Shown here in pieces: positions 32,735 to 43,515 of a stretch of DNA of 64,000 bases. Origin of the DNA: Clarireedia homoeocarpa (lineage: Eukaryota; Ascomycota; Leotiomycetes; Helotiales; Rutstroemiaceae). The stretch covers positions 690,176 to 754,175 of the forward strand of contig LNKV01000038.1 in assembly GCA_001465935.1 (NCBI GenBank), in the 5' to 3' direction. Position numbers and translations under genes: made by a program. Each line of letters starts with the position of its first letter. Position 1 is the first letter of the stretch. Below the pieces are notes generated by a model. The model was not told the origin of the DNA. It saw nothing but the letters and a program-made list of their open reading frames with translations, and did no database searches.

Positions 32735-33766
32735 CTAGTAGCCGAGAGCAGCCAACTCAGTCTTTGTCTTATCGTCGATCTTCGCATTCTTCTTGGCTTC
32801 AGAAAGTTGTCTTTGTGCGGCCTTCTTGCGTTCGTAGTATGCTGCGCCCTTAACCTTTCTTCTCTCCTCAAGTCTGGAACCAATGGTATTAGTAGCAAAT
32901 TCTTGGCAAACCGTATCCTAAAGTGCTTTACTAACCTAGCAACAACATCTTGGTACTTCCAGCCGACCTCGTGACTCAATCGGCCAACAGTGCAGTATTT
33001 TCGGCCAGGCTTCAATCTCAACACTCTCAGAGCTTGAGGAACGACAACGCGCTTCACTTTGTCGTATGGTGCTGGGACACCCTCGAAAACCTTAAGTCTC
33101 TCCATGGCGGCAGCACCACGGGCAGTCTTGTGAGGAATCATTCCGCGGACGGTCTTGTAGAAGATTCTGGACGGGGCACGGAAATGGAATGGACCTATTA
33201 TGAATGAGTCAGGCGAATTCGATTTACAGAGTGTGGAGAATCGCAATTGGCGGCTGGCGGTGATTTCTTACCTCCTCGAGTTGGGTTATATCTGGTCATC
33301 TTCCGGAGGTAGGCATGGTACTTCACTGCAATCGTAATTCAGTCAGCGTCCGTCAATTGTTGAATGTTCCCTCCCAAAATCGCATCAAATCCATCACCGT
33401 CATCATGATCCTCAAACCCTCCACCGCGATTTAAGAAAAGGTGTAGACATACGCTTCGCACGGAAGAACTCCCCGGAGATGTTCAAGTCCTCACATCGTA
33501 CAACGACGATCTTCTGGCCGTTGAGCAACTGCTTTGCAACAGTGCTGGCTAACCGACCAAGAAGGTGACCCTTGGCATCGATCGTGATCTAATAGAATAA
33601 CACCAGTATCAGCAACCCAGTCCTGCTACAATCTAATCCAGTCGCCGTAACCCAGAAGGAATCTCCAAGCCTCCTATTCGCTTCTCGTCGTCGCAAATTT
33701 GAAATTGGTTCCGGGAATGTGATGGGGGTGGGATTGAGCACTTACGACTGGCTCGAAGGTCGACAT
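32735..33766 (-). CDS. RPL16: 60S ribosomal protein L16 (uL13)
   Basis: Five minus-strand exons (33766-33746, 33588-33453, 33325-33272, 33194-32936, 32873-32735) give 202 residues, against about 199 in yeast. All phases close exactly. The protein reads MSTFEPVITIDAKGHLLGRL, then KIVVVRCEDLNISGEFFRAK, LKYHAYLRKMTRYNPTRGG, PFHFRAPSRIFYKTVRGMIP and GRKYCTVGRLSHEVGWKYQD, all uL13 signatures, and ends AALGY. It is a core part of the large ribosomal subunit. The first coding exon is only 21 nt (7 codons) and four introns lie in the first two thirds, the front-loaded pattern of fungal ribosomal protein genes. No single ORF shows the whole gene. Confidence 0.96.
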
Positions 33767-34848
33767 CCTGTCCTGTAGAGAAAATAGTCAGAGAGGTGAT
33801 TTCGAATTATATACTGGCTTGAATTTCTCTACCTTCGTTATTCTGGTGGGCGGGGGTTGTCGTGTTTGTCGTTTGGTCGTTACTTCGAAAATCGCGAAGC
33901 AGATACTCGTTAATTGTTCAAGGTGGACTTAGACACCAACGCTAAATTTTAGCCGAGTCCCAGGGCTAACAAACCCTTCAATTATGGAAATTTGAAAGAA
34001 TTATATTAGAATCAACGAGGAAGATAGCTGAGAAGCAATAATTATTTTGGATAATTCTACTACAATGTCGCTGCTATGCTCCTAGTTTTCTATAATTTGG
34101 CTTGTTGCGTGGTTGTTGACGTCTTGATTGCAAAAGTACGCCGCGTTTGCGTTTCCCATTTTTGGTGGCCACGAAAATTTTCACGCTCTTACCTTCTCCG
34201 ACCTCGTTATCTCTCGAATCGCGGTTTATCATTGTGCAGAGACTGGAAGCAAAACATCCGCCAAAGACAGTAGCAAAAGGAGTAGTATCTCAAAATTAGT
34301 CGTTGCGCTGCTGCCCTGAAAGAATCATTCAGCAATGATTCGAATGAAAAGCCTTCGAAGCACCATCTGCATGTTCGGAGCAGGGTGTAACGACCAACAG
34401 AGACACAACGTTGAACGCAGTCAGCACGCAACTGTACAAGTACCCAGCGTCCATTGCTGTGGCCTTTCTATTGATCATGTAAAAATAATGGCATATATCT
34501 TGCCTTTCCCAACGTATCAACGTGCTACAAACACCCGCTCAAACATCATCCTCTCGACTATGAATGCTTGCCCCCCCTGTGATGCTTCAACACTCAATGC
34601 TCATCCCCACACCCGCAAACTCCCATACGACAGCACTGTTCAAATTCCCATAACCTGTCTATCAAAAGGAAACGCCATGCCCAAGTCCACGAATCGTAAT
34701 CACAATTTCTCCCTAGAAGTGGAGAATTGATAAACATACATAACAAATGCATGACGCAAGTAGAAGCGTGCCCCGCAGGCCCGAGCTATATCCATGTTGT
34801 GTCTGGAAAAGAAAAACACACTGCAGGCAAACCTACAATACGAAGTGC
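33767..34848. other. Upstream region of RPL16 and 3' flank of the BAG gene
   Basis: No supported gene. The plus-strand ORF at 34335-34730 has no domain and lies just past the BAG gene's 3' end. Confidence 0.5.
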
Positions 34849-36174
34849 TTAGGGTGCTGTAGGCATCGTTGCGTCAAGATCATTCAATACGGCTTGAGTC
34901 TCCCGGACCAATGCCTTTCGCCTTTCCCTTGCCGACGAATCTCCCTCGGTTTCTACGGCGTCCAATTTCAATAGCACTTCATTCATAATCGTCTCACTCA
35001 ACTTCTTATGTTCAAAATCCTTCTTCTTCGCCTCTTCGGGAGGGTTTGCAAGGAATGATTCGCACAGTGGTAAGATCTTGGTGTGGAAGTGGTCCGAGAT
35101 GGCCTGAAGCTTGTCGATCGGGGTAGTTGGAGTAGGAGGGACTGGTGAAGCAGATCGCGCTGGTGAAGGTTGTCCATCCGTCGGCTTTAGGTTTTGCTCG
35201 CTCTTCTTTTTCCCCTTCTTCTTCGATTTGCGGAATCTCTTCTTCTTTCCCGGGGTCTCCTGAGCTTCCTCACTGTCATCACCCGAGTCATCGCTTCCAT
35301 TTGCGGCATCTCCAATGATGCAGAGAATTTCGGATTGATTCTTCAAACCATAATCGCGACAGAGAGTATTGTCGTCCTTCAACTGTTGTCCTTTATATAA
35401 CAATTTCAATCTCTTCCAATTCTGCACATCCATCAAAGTCGCAGCTCTCTTCCTCACATCACTCACTTGTAATTTTCCATCTCCGATACTGTACGCTGGA
35501 AATTTGACTGGATAAATAATGCCTTTGTTCTTCACCAGTAGAACATCGTCTTCCTCTTGCATCGAAGGAGGTGGCCTAGAATATGGATCATAAGTTCTTC
35601 GAGGCTCCTGCAGATCCTCACTAGTTATATATGAAAAATCCTCCTCGCGCACTTCCGGCGGATGTGATCTGCTCGAAAAGGGACTCAAACGCGAAGCACC
35701 CCCACTCCAAAACTCCCTTCCCCAGCGATTCATCGAGACAGCTGCCGCAAGTATAGCGAATGCACTACCGGCGAGTGCAGTGGGAGGAACTTGATCGATG
35801 TGCGTGTATTTAGCGGCTGATTCGAGATATGCCTGGGCGGGTTCGGGAAGTTGGGAATAAACAGATTGGAGATGATGAGCAGTGGTATTAAGATAGCTTT
35901 GAAGAGAGTCAGGAAGACGCTGAATGGCAGAAGACAGAGTGGCACCTTGCGAGTGCAGAGCGCGGGAAGCCACCTTGTCTGATTTTTGTCTAGTCCTCTG
36001 GAGGGGACTCTTCACATGTACTCTTCTTGGCTTTATGGATCGTTTGTACTGGATACGAAGTAGCCTTCTTTTTTTTTTTTTTTTTTCTTTCCAATGGGAT
36101 GATGTGGGATGGTACCGGTTACCGGTGCGGTAGGGTTTAGAAGGTGGGGTGAATGGAATTCGTAAGTTGGTCAA
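34849..36174 (-). CDS. BAG-domain Hsp70 co-chaperone with ubiquitin-like domain and membrane segment
   Basis: An intronless frame of 441 residues. A hydrophobic helix (PPTALAGSAFAILAAAVSMN, about 129-148) comes first. A ubiquitin-like region follows (LQVSDVRKRAATLMDVQNWK, RLKLLYKGQQLKDDNTLCRD, about 235-290), then a Lys-rich nuclear-signal-like stretch (KKKRFRKSKKKGKKK). The C-terminal BAG domain (about 350-435) reads LQAISDHFHTKILPLCESFL ... ETIMNEVLLKLDAVETEGDS ... RKALVRETQAVLNDLD. BAG proteins release nucleotide from Hsp70. The membrane-helix plus UBL plus BAG plan matches fission yeast Bag102-like proteins. The first about 60 residues are doubtful: an 18-bp homopolymer (36069-36086) encodes part of them, so the true start could differ. 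Confidence 0.88.
   Translation of the reverse strand: MTNLRIPFTPPSKPYRTGNRYHPTSSHWKEKKKKKRRLLRIQYKRSIKPRRVHVKSPLQRTRQKSDKVASRALHSQGATLSSAIQRLPDSLQSYLNTTAHHLQSVYSQLPEPAQAYLESAAKYTHIDQVPPTALAGSAFAILAAAVSMNRWGREFWSGGASRLSPFSSRSHPPEVREEDFSYITSEDLQEPRRTYDPYSRPPPSMQEEDDVLLVKNKGIIYPVKFPAYSIGDGKLQVSDVRKRAATLMDVQNWKRLKLLYKGQQLKDDNTLCRDYGLKNQSEILCIIGDAANGSDDSGDDSEEAQETPGKKKRFRKSKKKGKKKSEQNLKPTDGQPSPARSASPVPPTPTTPIDKLQAISDHFHTKILPLCESFLANPPEEAKKKDFEHKKLSETIMNEVLLKLDAVETEGDSSARERRKALVRETQAVLNDLDATMPTAP
36069..36086 (+). repeat. Poly(T)18 inside the 5' coding part of the BAG gene
   Basis: Reads as a lysine run on the minus strand. Any length change shifts the frame upstream of the conserved part, so the annotated start depends on it. 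Confidence 0.85.
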
Positions 36175-37004
36175 GCAGTCGATGGATGACGGTGGAGCTG
36201 AAGATCCTTTGCAAGGTCATGCGATATCCGAATAACAAGCAGATATTAAAGAATGGCCTCGCTGTCAAGTCGGGGGATGGAGAGACAGAGGCGTGAGAGG
36301 AGTCAAAAAGGACATCCAGGTATGTATGCGGTAAGGCCAGCTAGCGAGCCAGACGATCTTTCTACCACAGTAAAGTAAAGACCGGGTCTCAGAAGGGTTG
36401 GGGGCCGAAGTTAGTCCAGAATGTGCTCCGACTGGCCGTCCGAGGGCTGCACTACAGCACAACAGAGGGTACGGTAGTTCACGTAATTCCTAAATGTCTA
36501 CTCGTATCTACTACCTACGTACAGAACAGCAAACACACACGTGTCACGCGTTTCACAACTGCATGAGATGAGTTATTCTCTTTATGCAGCAAATCAATTC
36601 TCTTTATGCAGTAAATATGCAGTAAATCAATGCACAATGCACAATTCGCCATGAAGCCTCTACCAATCAAGGCCCTCTATTTCTCATGCCTCATGGCTGC
36701 TGCTTTTGCCTCAGCCATCTTAGTCAGCTGTGTCGTCACGTTCCCTTCGCAGTGACGCCATTTCTAGACCCCGCCTTCTTCCTCCAATTGCTAATCAAAA
36801 TCTCGAACCTGACTTACCGGAACCTCGAATTACATATCAACAACTCCGGATATTAAAATACTTCCTATTCCAAATCAACCCCTCCAACATACATATATAA
36901 ATACATACATAAACCCCCGATCCCCATCACTTATACCAAAACAAACAGATAAACAAGCAGACAATCAATCAATCAAACAAACCAACCCCAAAAAATCGCC
37001 CACC
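36175..37004. other. Divergent promoter region of the BAG and glutaredoxin genes
   Basis: No ORF of interest. A repeated CTTTATGCAG(C/T)AAAT motif occurs at about 36580-36625. The sequence close to the glutaredoxin gene is A/C-rich leader. Confidence 0.5.
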
Positions 37005-37055
37005 ATTTCTTTCCTACGCCGCTTCTTCACCTCCAAGGCCATCAGCCCCGCAAAG
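37005..37055 (+). promoter_or_regulatory. Possible non-AUG N-terminal extension of glutaredoxin
   Basis: In frame with the glutaredoxin ATG, the leader reads ISFLRRFFTSKAISPAK from an ATT preceded by CCCACC, a strong initiation context. The peptide has Arg/Lys, Phe and Ser, no acidic residue, and looks like a mitochondrial presequence. The frame stays open for over 100 nt upstream but contains no ATG. Confidence 0.4.
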
Positions 37056-37607
37056 ATGTCCGCTGCTCAGACAAAAGCTGATGAGATTATCGCGAACAAT
37101 GCGGTTGGTATGTTATCCTCCCTCTTACCCATCACGAACAGCCCCAGCCTCGCGGAAGGAGGAAAAGAAACATGAAGGAATGAATGAAGAACAGATGCTA
37201 ATAGTCTATCTAATGACCAGCCGTATTCAGCAAATCCTACTGCCCGTACTGCAAAGCTACCAAGTCGCTTTTAAGCTCGCTGAATGCCAAGTTTTTCGTT
37301 ATCGAGTTGGACCAAGTTGGTATGTTTATGTTTATGATTATGTTTTGGGGCATTTTGTTTATATACCTTATGCACTCACTCTCTGTTCCTCTTCTCCTCG
37401 CTGCATATGCATCCACGAACCAAACTAACGCCAACCACAGACGACGGATCCGCAATCCAATCCTATCTCGCGGAAAAGACGGGCCAAAGTTCCGTGCCCA
37501 ATATCTTCATCGACCAGAAGCACGTTGGCGGAAACTCTGATCTTCAGGCGAAGGATAAGGAGGAGTTGAAGAAGCAGCTGAAGGAGTTGAATGTTATTGA
37601 GGCTTAG
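37056..37607 (+). CDS. Dithiol glutaredoxin (CPYC)
   Basis: Exons 37056-37107, 37221-37319 and 37441-37607 give 105 residues. Junctions NAVA/VFSKSYCPYC and ELDQV/DDGSAIQ are in phase with normal GTATGT donors and CAG acceptors. The active site is CPYC within VFSKSYCPYCKATKSLL. The GSH-binding SVPNIFIDQKHVGGNSDL (cis-Pro TVP-type and GG motifs) is complete, and the C-terminus is Lys/Leu-rich. The enzyme reduces protein disulfides and glutathione mixed disulfides with glutathione. From the ATG it would be cytosolic. The in-frame leader suggests an additional mitochondrial form, as is known for yeast Grx2 through alternative starts. It converges with AIM18, 348 bp away. Confidence 0.93.
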
Positions 37608-37955
37608 ATTTTGAGCAGAGGAATAAGGAGAGGAATGGCATTGGTCCGAATAGATAGAAGTGTTTGAGGAGTGAGAACTTGCTGAAGATTGATGCATGAA
37701 AGTCGATTATATGCTGGAGATGGGTCGTTTGCTATGAGAGGATGAGAAATACAATTCCTATGATACACTACAGTTGTTGTCGGCTTATTGTGATGTGTTT
37801 GAGAGTGATGTAGGTGAATATTATGATACATTGAAGAGCTTGACTAGCTGTATTTGCCCCTTTTCCCTACCATTTCTTTTTGACCGTCTACTTAACCACC
37901 GTTTCCTCCTCCTACACATACAAACAACTCACCACACAACACAAGCACTCAAAAT
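37608..37955. other. Convergent intergenic gap
   Basis: The 3' untranslated sequence of the glutaredoxin gene and AIM18. Nothing else seen. Confidence 0.55.
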
Positions 37956-39152
37956 CTAAACATGCACCTGTGCGGCCACTGTCCCCACCGGCCTCTCCAC
38001 AAACTCCATCACTCCCTCGACGACATTCTTCCTTGCCTCCTCACTACTAACCGTCTTCCCCGCCAAATAGCCCAACCAAATACTCCTCCCTACCCTCTCA
38101 TCCTCCACCCTCCCCAGCATCCTCCTCCCGCCCTTCCCACTCTTCGCATCCTCAACCCACACCCCCAACTCCCCCTTCCCATCCCTCATCAACACCAGCT
38201 CTCTCCCCTTGGGCACCGACCCCCTCTCAAACACCCCCTTAAACTCCCCCACCGCCCGCGCAAACGCTTCGTCCCCGTACTCCTCCCGCTTCTGCTGCGC
38301 TCTGGCCGTCAAGCCCCGCACCCATGCGTCCCGCAGGTGTCCGAAATCCGTGTTGCGCGTCGGAACGATCCGGACCAAGGTGCGCGCGCCGCTTTCTTGG
38401 AGAACCGCACTCCAGAGGGCTTCGCCTTCGACGGGGTCGTACAGTTTGTCGCGGAGAGTGTCTTTTTCGCCGGCGACGAGGGTCGATGCGCCGGGGCCGG
38501 CGATTTGCGAGATCAGGTGGGATTGCAATTGCGAGATGTCCGCCGCGGCGATGTATATGCCGACGACGTAGACTTGGATGGAGAGGAAGGAGACGGTGCG
38601 GATGCCGAGGCCGAGGAGTTGGTATTCGGTTGGGGGGCTGCTGCCGCCGCCGTCGGGGGAGGGGACGCTGAGGTACCGCGGGAAAGTGGGGACGGTGCTG
38701 GCGCCGGTTGGGACGGTTTCTTGATCTTTGGAGGGGTTCGAGGAGGCGGAGGCGATGATTATGGGTTGTGGAGAGTCGAGGAGGGAGGGGCTGTTGGGAT
38801 TGGGATTGGGGTTGGAGTTGGGGTTTGGTGGGCTGTCGAGCTTTTGCGAAGGGGGTGGGAGGTCGATTGAGGTTGCAGTAAAGTAGATGGCGATCATGCC
38901 AAGGATGAAGCCTGTGGCAGAGTAGTATGTGCGGCGGTTGCGCTCGGCGCGTTGTTGGGCTTCGAGGCGGTGGAGGGAGATGCGGTGGAGGGTCTCTTCG
39001 GAGGGGCCCGAGGGGTCGGAGGGGGAGGGTCTATTGGTTAGGGTGCGGCGCAAAGAGGTGAGGGGGAGGTTGCATGGTGGACGTGCGGGGGAGAGGGGTA
39101 CTGGGATGCGAATGTGGCGGATTGTGCGAGTGGTTCGTGGGAGGAAAGACAT
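37956..39152 (-). CDS. AIM18: AIM18-like mitochondrial protein with chalcone-isomerase-like fold
   Basis: A single exon of 398 residues. The Arg-rich, acid-free N-terminus (MSFLPRTTRTIRHIRIPVPL) is a strong mitochondrial presequence. A membrane helix (YSATGFILGMIAIYFTATSI, about 77-96) follows, then an Asn/Pro repeat linker (NPNSNPNPNPN). The chalcone-isomerase-like domain spans about 180-390 (GLGIRTVSFLSIQVYVVGIY, ARTLVRIVPTRNTDFGHLRD, GRSIWLGYLAGKTVSSEEAR). Yeast Aim18 is an inner-membrane protein with a haem-binding CHI-fold domain and no known enzyme activity. A 302-codon ORF on the opposite strand is a GC-rich shadow. Confidence 0.92.
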   Translation of the reverse strand: MSFLPRTTRTIRHIRIPVPLSPARPPCNLPLTSLRRTLTNRPSPSDPSGPSEETLHRISLHRLEAQQRAERNRRTYYSATGFILGMIAIYFTATSIDLPPPSQKLDSPPNPNSNPNPNPNSPSLLDSPQPIIIASASSNPSKDQETVPTGASTVPTFPRYLSVPSPDGGGSSPPTEYQLLGLGIRTVSFLSIQVYVVGIYIAAADISQLQSHLISQIAGPGASTLVAGEKDTLRDKLYDPVEGEALWSAVLQESGARTLVRIVPTRNTDFGHLRDAWVRGLTARAQQKREEYGDEAFARAVGEFKGVFERGSVPKGRELVLMRDGKGELGVWVEDAKSGKGGRRMLGRVEDERVGRSIWLGYLAGKTVSSEEARKNVVEGVMEFVERPVGTVAAQVHV

Positions 39153-39457
39153 TTTTCAATTGGGATTGAATGGGGAGGATGTCTTGTTTCGTTCTTGTCG
39201 TGGAGGGTGAAGAGGTGTGAGGTGTGAGGTGAGAGAGGTTAGAAGAAAGAAATTTTGAGGAAGATCGAGATGGTCTGATTTGATATGATGCATCTCGCGT
39301 ACTGTACTACTTACTGTCTGTACCTTGGTGAAATCTGCAATGTGAAATCCGAAATCTGGGGAAGAGCTAAGCTGCTCGGGAATAAGTGGGAAGGGCAATT
39401 GGCTGTTTGATGCATCACGATTTCTATCAAGTGCCAAGTACATGGATGAAAGGGATT

Positions 39458-39522
39458 TTATGATGAGGATATAGATGTAGATTATGATGAGGATATAGAT
39501 ATAGATTATGATGAGGATATAG
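39458..39522 (+). repeat. 24-bp tandem repeat, about 2.7 copies
   Basis: Unit ATTATGATGAGGATATAGAT plus RTAG; the first two copies are almost identical. Confidence 0.85.
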
Positions 39523-40399
39523 CACACAACCAAACAGCCAGCCTCCATCCACGCCTCCATCCACCCCCTCAGTCACAAATACTGTAGTTGGAGTCATTCG
39601 ATCACGGCCCCAGTCGAGTCGGGAGTCGGCCATGTCGCCGATGCCATCTCCGTGCGTATGTTGTTCGTCGGGCTATTTTAGGAGAACTCTTGGTAGATAA
39701 TAGGGCAGGTGTGCTGGGCTGGATAAGGCTGTGTGTGTGCTGATAGGTTTGTATGGTTGGTTGATGGGAGGGGACTACAGGAGCACGGGAGTAGGGGTAG
39801 GGGGGATTTGGGTGAATTTCGAATGCCATAAATAGCGGACCACTAGATGTTTGAGAAGCAGGTTTGGAAGCCGGTTTGCATGCAGGTTGGGGATGATGAG
39901 GAGGGAAATATACGACGTTTAGTGGCTGTACGAAGTATGGATGAAATTGCTGAAGATGTTTTCTAAATTGGAATGTTCTGTTTTGGGAATATCTCAACCT
40001 TTTTGCTAATGGCTTGCTGCGATCAACGATGAAGACAATGACTAGATCAAACGATGAAGACAATGACCCCTCGAGAAAAGGGGGAGGAAAAAGGGTAAAG
40101 GGTAAAAAGTCCGGTTTCGGTTGCGTAGGGCAAAGACAACCAACCAATCAGACCAAGTTCCACGTGCTCAAACAACCATAAGCCACAAGGAAGTCTTTGC
40201 ACTTCGGGTACTTTGTAACATGGCATGAGCACGGGATTACTCTGGTACGGAAGTACTGTGGGAGGACTGTAGGAGGACTGGATGACTGGAGGACTGGAGG
40301 ACTGGAGGACTGTAGGAGCAATTCCAATTCACTCTGCATTTCCGTCATGATTTCACTCTACATTTCCGTCATGATTCCCGGTTATTAGCGCCACCGCCG

Positions 40400-40462
40400 T
40401 ACAACCACAACCACATTCACAACAACCACAACCACAACCACAACCACAATCACAACCACAAT
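40400..40462 (+). repeat. (ACAACC)n hexanucleotide run
   Basis: About ten imperfect ACAACC units, lying about 620 bp before GRR1. Confidence 0.85.
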
Positions 40463-40990
40463 TTGCCAGATTCCGATTTGCGTTCCACGGGAGTAGAGCA
40501 AAGACAACTAACCAACCAACTATTTGTAATCCTTCAAGGACGCCGGACTATTTCCTTTGAATTCGAAGCATTCACATTCACCCTCCCTTCCCTCCCTTCC
40601 TTGTCTTGGCCTACCTACACATATCGCCAGTCTCCACGGGACCGTTTCAAAGTCCTTTGTCTTTTGTCCTTCGCCTCCCGTGTCAACAATTCTGCGACGA
40701 CCAAAAGGCCCAGGCGCAAATCGCTTTACGCCGGCTTTTCAAGCACAAGCATCTGGAAACCCTGGGGAAAATCTTAAATGCTCACGCGAGGCTGAGCCCA
40801 AAATCCACAATTGTCAGCAAAACGCAACCACCTCCCACCCTCAACATACCCCCTTGAACCCGTCCATTCGCCTTCTGCAGTACAATCCCATCCAACGGTC
40901 GGGAATCGTGTCAGATAGAGTGCTGCAAGCAAAAGCCATAATATAATCGTCGCTTCTAGATTCAACTCTCAACAGGTCCTCTCAAATCTT

Positions 40991-41027
40991 TCTCCTCCTC
41001 CTCCTCCTCCTCCTCCTCCTCCTCCTC
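40991..41027 (+). repeat. (CTC)12 trinucleotide run in the GRR1 leader
   Basis: A pyrimidine-only run about 50 nt before the GRR1 start, a common feature of fungal promoters and leaders. Confidence 0.85.
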
Positions 41028-41076
41028 ATCACCCATCTCCCGCCATCATCATCGTGCCTTCCTCAAACTCATCATC

Positions 41077-43136
41077 ATGAGGGGCCGCCTTCCTACTATG
41101 TCGCTTATTAACGCCGATGCTGGTTACCGTGCGACGCCCGACTTGGACGAAGATTCACATTCGTCAACAAGTAACTCTCCAGTCCGGGCTGACTACGAAG
41201 AATCCGATTTCTTCACAGGGAACAATGACTCCTCGTCATCCATAGGGGTGCCAACTTTTCAAGACATGGCAGTGACCGAGGAGAACTGTATATCGGCTTC
41301 GAATAGGCTTCCGGCAGAAGTTCTTATCAATATATTCTCCAAGCTCAGCAATGCCCACGACCTTCTGAACTGCATGCGGGTGTCAAAGAACTGGGCTAGG
41401 AATGCCGTGGATTTACTATGGCATCGACCGGCATGTACCACATTCGTCAAACTGGGCTATATCTGCAGAACTCTTTCCGCCGAGAACCCTTACTTTGCCT
41501 ATCGGGAATTCATCAAACGGCTGAACTTGGCCATGTTGGCCGACCGCGTTAATGATGGAAGTGTCGACCAACTTTCCGTTTGCAATAGAGTCGAGCGATT
41601 GACGTTGACGGGTTGTCTGGGCCTTACCGATCATGGCTTGATCAAACTCCTCATGGATAGCAACTACCTGTTGGCTCTGGATATCTCGGGGGATACGCAA
41701 ATCACGGAAGCTTCGATGTATGCCTTGGCGGAGCATTGTCGGAGACTGCAGGGCCTGAACATTTCAATGTGCACCAAGATTTCCAGCGAGTCTATGATTC
41801 GTGTTGCGGAAGCTTGTCGCCACCTCAAACGAGTAAGTTGGAAATGCTCCAACTGGGAGGGGAGATGAGTCAAAACTAACAGATTCTAGTTAAAACTTAA
41901 TGGCTGTAGCCAGCTGGACGACAATGCCATCATGGCATTTGCTCGAAATTGTCGAAACATACTGGAGATAGATCTCCATCAGTGCAGGGAAATTGGCAAC
42001 GAACCTGTTACTACACTTATCACGAATGGAAACTGTCTACGAGAACTTCGACTGGCAAGCTGCGAACTCATCTCGGATAGCGCTTTCTTGAACCTGCCAA
42101 ACAAGACATATGAACATTTGCGGATACTGGACCTTACAAGTTGTGCCCGCTTGACAGATGCTGCGGTGGACAAGATTATCACAGTAGCGCCCAGGCTACG
42201 GAATATTGTTTTCGCCAAATGTCGAAATCTTACGGATCAAGCCGTCAACTCCATAAGCAGACTTGGGAAGAACCTTCATTATCTCCACCTTGGACATTGC
42301 GGTCAGATTACTGATGCTGCGGTTATAAGGTTGGTTACAGCATGCAATCGCATTCGGTATATCGATCTCGGTTGTTGCGTCCATATCACGGACGCATCTG
42401 TGATGAAATTGGCTTTGCTACCTAAACTCAGGCGGATAGGTTTGGTTAAGTGTGCCGCTATCACGGATGCCAGTGTGCGTGCGCTAGCAGAGGCTCAGAG
42501 ACAACGTCGGAATACTCGTTATCTACAAGGCGAAGAGCCTTATGGAAATAATAGTCTGGAGAGGGTACATCTTAGTTACTGCACCAATTTGACACTTCAG
42601 GTATGTGCTTCTTCATTGAAACTTTGGCCAGACGCTAATTGCATGATTAAGAGTATTGTGGAGCTTTTGAATAACTGCCAGAAACTCACTCATCTAAGTT
42701 TAACTGGTGTTCAAGCCTTCCTCCGAACCGATCTTGAAAAGTACTGCAGAGAAGCACCACCAGGTTAGTTGGCTATATTTTCACCCTCATCGTCCTCACT
42801 CGTGTGTTATGACATGTTATTAATAAAATATACGATATAGAATTCACAGAACACCAACGAAACGTCTTTTGCGTCTTCTCGGGACCAGGTGTAAATGGTC
42901 TGAGGAAACATCTGAATCAACTCGCCAGAATGCCTTCGTCGCCAACGGAAAGCCAGTTTTTCGATCAAGAGAATAATGGCGAGATGGGGTCGAGTCAAGA
43001 TGCAGATGATGATCGGACGATGACGGGAATGATGAGTGCAGCGGCGTTGAATGGGGATGATGGTGATGTGGAAGGTGGGGAGGAGGGGGATGTGGATGGA
43101 GATGAGGAGTTGGAGGATTTTCAGGGGAATGTGTAG
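41077..43136 (+). CDS. GRR1: SCF ubiquitin ligase F-box/LRR subunit Grr1
   Basis: Exons 41077-41832, 41890-42600, 42652-42763 and 42841-43136 give 624 residues. The F-box is at about 76-120 (NRLPAEVLINIFSKLSNAHD, LLNCMRVSKNWARNAVDLLW). About a dozen leucine-rich repeats of the cysteine-containing type follow (VERLTLTGCLGLTDHGL, LRILDLTSCARLTDAAVD, LHYLHLGHCGQITDAAV, IRYIDLGCCVHITDASVM). A Grr1-specific end reads LTHLSLTGVQAFLRTDLE and EFTEHQRNVFCVFSGPGVNG, with an acidic tail. Grr1 recruits phosphorylated substrates such as G1 cyclins and nutrient-signalling factors to SCF. The third intron is 51 nt, in phase and free of stops, so a retained form would carry 17 extra residues. Met1 or Met8 may be the start. 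Confidence 0.95.
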
Positions 43137-43159
43137 ATTTCGACCTGATCATGATGGTT

Positions 43160-43192
<33 letters not shown>

Positions 43193-43484
43193 ATGATGAG
43201 AGTCAACAGAACTGGGATGGATGAGCCCCTGGAAGGGAAGAAAAATTCAATATCACGAATGGAGTTTGCGGCGCGTTGGGCGGTGGCTAGGAAGAAGGGA
43301 AGAAGTTGCTTTGCTGACTGAGAATTGGCGGCAGTGAGGGGGATACAGAATACCCATTTTATTACTTACCTACTCGTGTCGTATTACTCATTACTCATTA
43401 CTTATTGTCGGCTGGGCTGGGTGGGACTGGACTGGGCTAGGGGGGATAGGAGAAAAGGAAAGTATTTGTATATACGCATTCCTT

Positions 43485-43486
<2 letters not shown>

Positions 43487-43515
<29 letters not shown>
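43487..43515 (+). repeat. Poly(T)29
   Basis: Uninterrupted homopolymer about 350 bp beyond the GRR1 stop. Confidence 0.9.

Larger units (their letters stand above)
39153..41076. other. Upstream regions of AIM18 and GRR1, microsatellite-rich
   Basis: No supported gene. The minus-strand ORF at 39602-40147 and the plus-strand ORFs near 40.5 kb have no domain. Several tandem repeats are listed separately. A GGAGGACT-type run lies at 40258-40316. Confidence 0.5.

Noticed and set aside
37962..38870. 302-codon plus-strand ORF
   Set aside because: It is the antisense of AIM18 in GC-rich sequence, with His/Pro/Arg-biased composition and no domain.
39602..40147. 181-codon minus-strand ORF
   Set aside because: Ser/Pro/His-rich low complexity without domain, overlapping repeat-rich promoter sequence.
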